64,000 bases of DNA from Stenotrophomonas_A sp035629025. Its GTDB lineage: Bacteria; Pseudomonadota; Gammaproteobacteria; Xanthomonadales; Xanthomonadaceae. The DNA lies in NCBI GenBank assembly GCA_035629025.1, contig DASPIU010000023.1, positions 62,001 through 126,000 on the forward strand, given 5' to 3'. Positions within the stretch are counted from its first letter, which is position 1. Every line of letters starts with the position of its first letter. Below the pieces are notes generated by a model. It was not told the DNA's origin. It saw only the letters and a program-made list of their open reading frames with translations, and ran no database searches. Position numbers and translations under genes: made by a program. This document shows positions 61,254 through 64,000 of this stretch, piece after piece.

Positions 61254-61883
61254 TCAACGCGAAAACCCCACCCCGGTCTTCTGCTTCAATTCCTCATCGC
61301 CTACGCCATCGGCGGACTCGATCAGCTTCAGCCCCTGCGGGGTCACATCGAACACCGCCAGGTCGGTGATGATGCGGTCCACCACGCCGACGCCGGTGAG
61401 CGGCAGATCGCACTGCGGCAGAATCTTGTGGCTGCCGTCCTTGGCAACGTGCTCCATCAGCACGACCACGCGCTTGACCCCGGCCACCAGGTCCATCGCC
61501 CCGCCCATGCCCTTGACCATCTTGCCGGGCACCATCCAGTTGGCGATGTCGCCCTTGTCGGTGACCTGCATCGCGCCGAGGATGGCAAGGTCGATGTGGC
61601 CGCCGCGGATCATCGCGAACGAATCGTGGCTGCCGAAATAGCTGGCACCGGCGCGGGCGGTCACGGTCTGCTTGCCGGCGTTGATCAGGTCGGCATCGAC
61701 CTCTTCATCGGTCGGGAATGGGCCAATGCCGAGCAGGCCGTTTTCCGATTGCAGCCACACGTCCACGCCTTCCGGAATATGGTTGGCCACCAGGGTCGGC
61801 AGGCCGATGCCGAGGTTGACGTAGGCGCCATCGCTGAGCTGGCGCGCGGCGCGCGCGGCCATTTCATCGCGGGTCCAGGCCAT
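61254..61883 (-). CDS. CoA-transferase subunit B (ScoB-like)
   Basis: The 209-residue subunit has the catalytic glutamate in LQSENGLLGIGPFP (about residue 46) and LGIGLPTLVAN near the N-terminus. A GGHIDLAILGAMQV block follows. It pairs with subunit A to form a succinyl-CoA:3-ketoacid (or related) CoA-transferase. The ATG at 61883 overlaps the subunit A stop codon (TAATG). In Xanthomonas the same pair next to the LPS locus is named lpsI/lpsJ, although the enzyme is a CoA-transferase. Confidence 0.92.
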   Translation of the reverse strand: MAWTRDEMAARAARQLSDGAYVNLGIGLPTLVANHIPEGVDVWLQSENGLLGIGPFPTDEEVDADLINAGKQTVTARAGASYFGSHDSFAMIRGGHIDLAILGAMQVTDKGDIANWMVPGKMVKGMGGAMDLVAGVKRVVVLMEHVAKDGSHKILPQCDLPLTGVGVVDRIITDLAVFDVTPQGLKLIESADGVGDEELKQKTGVGFSR

Positions 61884-62617
61884 TACTTGCTCTCCTTGGC
61901 GCGCACGGTGCGCTGCTCGATGCGCTTCTCGGGATGGGCGTTGACCACGATGCGGTCGACATAGATGCCCGGCAGGTGCACCTGGTCCGGGTCGATCTGC
62001 CCGACCTCGACCAGTTCCTCCACCTCGACGACGCACAGCTTGCCGGCCATGGCGCAGGCGGGATTGAAGTTGCGCGCGGTCTTGCGGAACACCAGGTTGC
62101 CCGAGGGATCCGCCTTCCACGCCTTGACCAGTGCGACATCGGCGCGAAGTGCGGTTTCCATCACATACTGCTTGCCGTCGAACTCGCGCGTCTCCTTGCC
62201 CTCGGCTACCACCGTGCCGTAGCCGGTGGCAGTGTAGAAAGCCGGGATGCCCGCGCCGCCGGCGCGCAGGCGTTCTGCCAACGTGCCCTGTGGATTGAAT
62301 TCCAGTTCCAATTCGCCTGACAGGAACTGCCGTTCAAATTCCTTGTTCTCGCCGACGTAGGACGAAATCATCTTGCGGATCTGCCGGGTTTCCAGCAGCA
62401 GGCCCAGGCCGAAGCCGTCAACGCCCGCGTTGTTGGAAATCACGGTCAAACCTTTCACGCCGCTGTCACGCAGCGCCGCGATCAATGCCTCGGGAATGCC
62501 GCACAGGCCAAACCCGCCTACCGCCAGGGTCTGTCCGTCGGCCACCACGCCTTGCAGGGCCTGCATTGCGTCGGCAAACAACTTGCCGCGCGCGCCAGCC
62601 GCTCCGGTATTGCTCAT
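61883..62617 (-). CDS. CoA-transferase subunit A (ScoA-like)
   Basis: The 244-residue subunit has VGGFGLCGIPEALIAAL (CoA-binding), TVISNNAGVDGFGLG, and FNPACAMAGKLCVVEVEELVEVG near the end, all typical of subunit A. The start at 62617 has GAGGTGAGGG upstream. It is divergent from the phosphohexomutase gene across a gap of about 145 bp. Confidence 0.92.
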   Translation of the reverse strand: MSNTGAAGARGKLFADAMQALQGVVADGQTLAVGGFGLCGIPEALIAALRDSGVKGLTVISNNAGVDGFGLGLLLETRQIRKMISSYVGENKEFERQFLSGELELEFNPQGTLAERLRAGGAGIPAFYTATGYGTVVAEGKETREFDGKQYVMETALRADVALVKAWKADPSGNLVFRKTARNFNPACAMAGKLCVVEVEELVEVGQIDPDQVHLPGIYVDRIVVNAHPEKRIEQRTVRAKESK

Positions 62618-62762
62618 CACCGCCCTCACCTCGTTGATGTAGAGGGACATTCTAATGGCTGACTGCGGCCTGTCCCGGCGGGGTTGGGCACTCGTGCTCG
62701 ACACCCAAGCGCCGGAGCTCCGGCTAAACTCCACAATCCCCCGCAGCGAGGACTCCCCCGCC

Positions 62763-64000
62763 ATGACGCTACCCGCCTTCAAGGCCTACGACATCCGCGG
62801 CCGTGTGCCGGACGAACTGAACGAGGACATGGCCCGCCGCATCGGCGTGGCATTGGCGGCGCAGCTGAGCGAACCGGGCCCGGTGGTGGTGGGATATGAC
62901 GTGCGCCTGGCCAGCCCGAGCCTGAGTGCCGCCGTGGCGGCAGGCCTGCGTGGCGCCGGGCGCGAAGTGATCGACATCGGCCTGTGTGGCACCGAAGAGG
63001 TGTACTTCCAGACCGATCACCGCGGCGCCGCCGGCGGGGTGATGGTCACCGCCAGCCATAACCCGATGGACTACAACGGCATGAAGCTGGTGCGCCAGGG
63101 CGCGCGGCCGATCAGTTCGGACACCGGCCTGTTCGCCATTGCCGATGCTGTGGAATCCGACAAGTCGCCCGCCGCCGAGCCCCGCGCCGGGTTGCGCGCC
63201 GAGCCGGACAAGAGCGCCTACATCGAGCATCTGCTCAGTTACGTGGACCGCGCCGCGCTCAAGCCGCTGAAGCTGGTGGTCAACGCCGGCAACGGCGGCG
63301 CCGGTGCCATTGTCGACCTGCTCGCGCCACACCTGCCCTTCGAGTTCGTGCGTGTGTTCCACGAACCGGACGGCAACTTCCCCAACGGCATCCCCAACCC
63401 GTTGCTGCCGGACAACCGCGCCGCCACCGCCGAAGCGGTGCGCGAGCACGGCGCCGACTTCGGCATTGCCTGGGACGGCGACTTCGACCGCTGCTTCTTC
63501 TTCGACGAGAACGGCCGTTTCATCGAGGGTTATTACCTGGTTGGCCTGCTGGCCCAGGCGATCCTGCGCAAGCAGCCCGGCGGCAAGATCGTGCACGACC
63601 CGCGCCTGACCTGGAACACCGTGGAAATGGTGGAGGCCGCCGGTGGCGTGCCGGTGCTGTGCAAGAGCGGCCATGCCTTCATCAAGGAGAAGATGCGCTC
63701 GGAGAACGCTGTCTATGGCGGCGAAATGAGCGCACACCATTATTTCCGCGAGTTCGCCTACGCCGACTCCGGGATGATTCCGTGGCTGCTGCTGGCCGAG
63801 CTGGTTTCGCAGTCCGGGCAGTCCCTGGCGGCATTGGTCGAGGACCGCATGGCGGCCTTCCCTTGCAGCGGCGAAATCAACTTCAAGGTGGCCGATGCAC
63901 AGGCCTCGGTGGCACGTGTGCTGGCGCATTTTGCGCCACTGCAGCCGGCGCTGGATCATACCGATGGTGTCAGCGCCGATTTCGGCAGCTGGCGCTTCAA
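62763..64000 (+). CDS. xanA: Phosphomannomutase/phosphoglucomutase, XanA/ManB type (runs off the window)
   Basis: The first 412 residues of an alpha-D-phosphohexomutase are visible. It begins MTLPAFKAYDIRGRVPDELN and has the active Ser98 in VTASHNPMDYNG, a metal loop DGDFDRC around residue 240, and a substrate-binding GEMSAHHYFRE segment. The enzyme interconverts mannose-6-P/mannose-1-P and glucose-6-P/glucose-1-P, feeding LPS and exopolysaccharide sugar nucleotides. In Xanthomonas this is XanA, next to xanB and the LPS locus, and the preceding CoA-transferase pair fits that context. The 3' end is outside the window. Confidence 0.9.
   Translation, partial: MTLPAFKAYDIRGRVPDELNEDMARRIGVALAAQLSEPGPVVVGYDVRLASPSLSAAVAAGLRGAGREVIDIGLCGTEEVYFQTDHRGAAGGVMVTASHNPMDYNGMKLVRQGARPISSDTGLFAIADAVESDKSPAAEPRAGLRAEPDKSAYIEHLLSYVDRAALKPLKLVVNAGNGGAGAIVDLLAPHLPFEFVRVFHEPDGNFPNGIPNPLLPDNRAATAEAVREHGADFGIAWDGDFDRCFFFDENGRFIEGYYLVGLLAQAILRKQPGGKIVHDPRLTWNTVEMVEAAGGVPVLCKSGHAFIKEKMRSENAVYGGEMSAHHYFREFAYADSGMIPWLLLAELVSQSGQSLAALVEDRMAAFPCSGEINFKVADAQASVARVLAHFAPLQPALDHTDGVSADFGSWRF

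Overview
The window is high-GC gammaproteobacterial DNA, most likely from the family Xanthomonadaceae (Xanthomonas, Stenotrophomonas, Pseudoxanthomonas or a close relative). The basis is the Xps-type type II secretion operon in the order xpsEFGHIJKLMND with a lipoprotein secretin, an XpsE without the zinc-binding cysteines, a Xanthomonas-style H-NS protein, GTAG-type palindromic repeats, and a CoA-transferase pair divergent from a xanA-like phosphohexomutase. Genus is not settled by the sequence. The gene calls rest on reading translated sequence by eye; no database search was run.

Layout. 1-1230 (minus) is the head of a cellulose synthase operon (bcsD, bcsR/P, start of bcsA) behind a strong candidate sigma-54 promoter. 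1416-4348 holds pncB and two glycosyltransferase-like genes. 4345-15060 is the complete xps operon, with most genes overlapping by 4 bp, and the two glycosyltransferase-like genes are coupled to its end. 15119-27824 is a surface/secretion island on the same strand: two pairs, each a YadA-like trimeric autotransporter followed by an S8 serine protease. The distal adhesin (about 2233 aa) contains a 1155-bp tandem repeat. 28256-37146 carries purL, a dsbC-like lipoprotein, xerD, an RDD membrane protein and lptG/lptF. 37255-43085 is pepA, holC, valS and a DMT transporter on the plus strand, with holC flanked by GGGAATC-rich inverted repeats.

43251-46048 is the most interesting unit: a putative Fur-box-controlled operon of a DUF6662-like outer-membrane protein, an FMN-binding-domain protein with the SGAT flavinylation motif, its ApbE flavin transferase and a four-helix, histidine-rich membrane protein. 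It reads as an iron-regulated extracytoplasmic flavin/heme electron-transfer system.

45948-47649 (minus) is pssA, a probable holD (psi subunit) and rimI, overlapping by 4 bp each. Then come a DUF4124 protein, proS, an H-NS family gene and a threonine/serine exporter. 51992-55507 is a LinKLMN-type MCE lipid transport operon whose permease carries a fused STAS domain. The right end carries a small membrane protein ending inside a REP doublet, alkB, ETF-ubiquinone oxidoreductase, a three-part RgpF/HAD glycan protein, a CoA-transferase pair and the start of a xanA/manB-type phosphohexomutase running off the window. No tRNA, rRNA, CRISPR array, IS element or prophage was seen.
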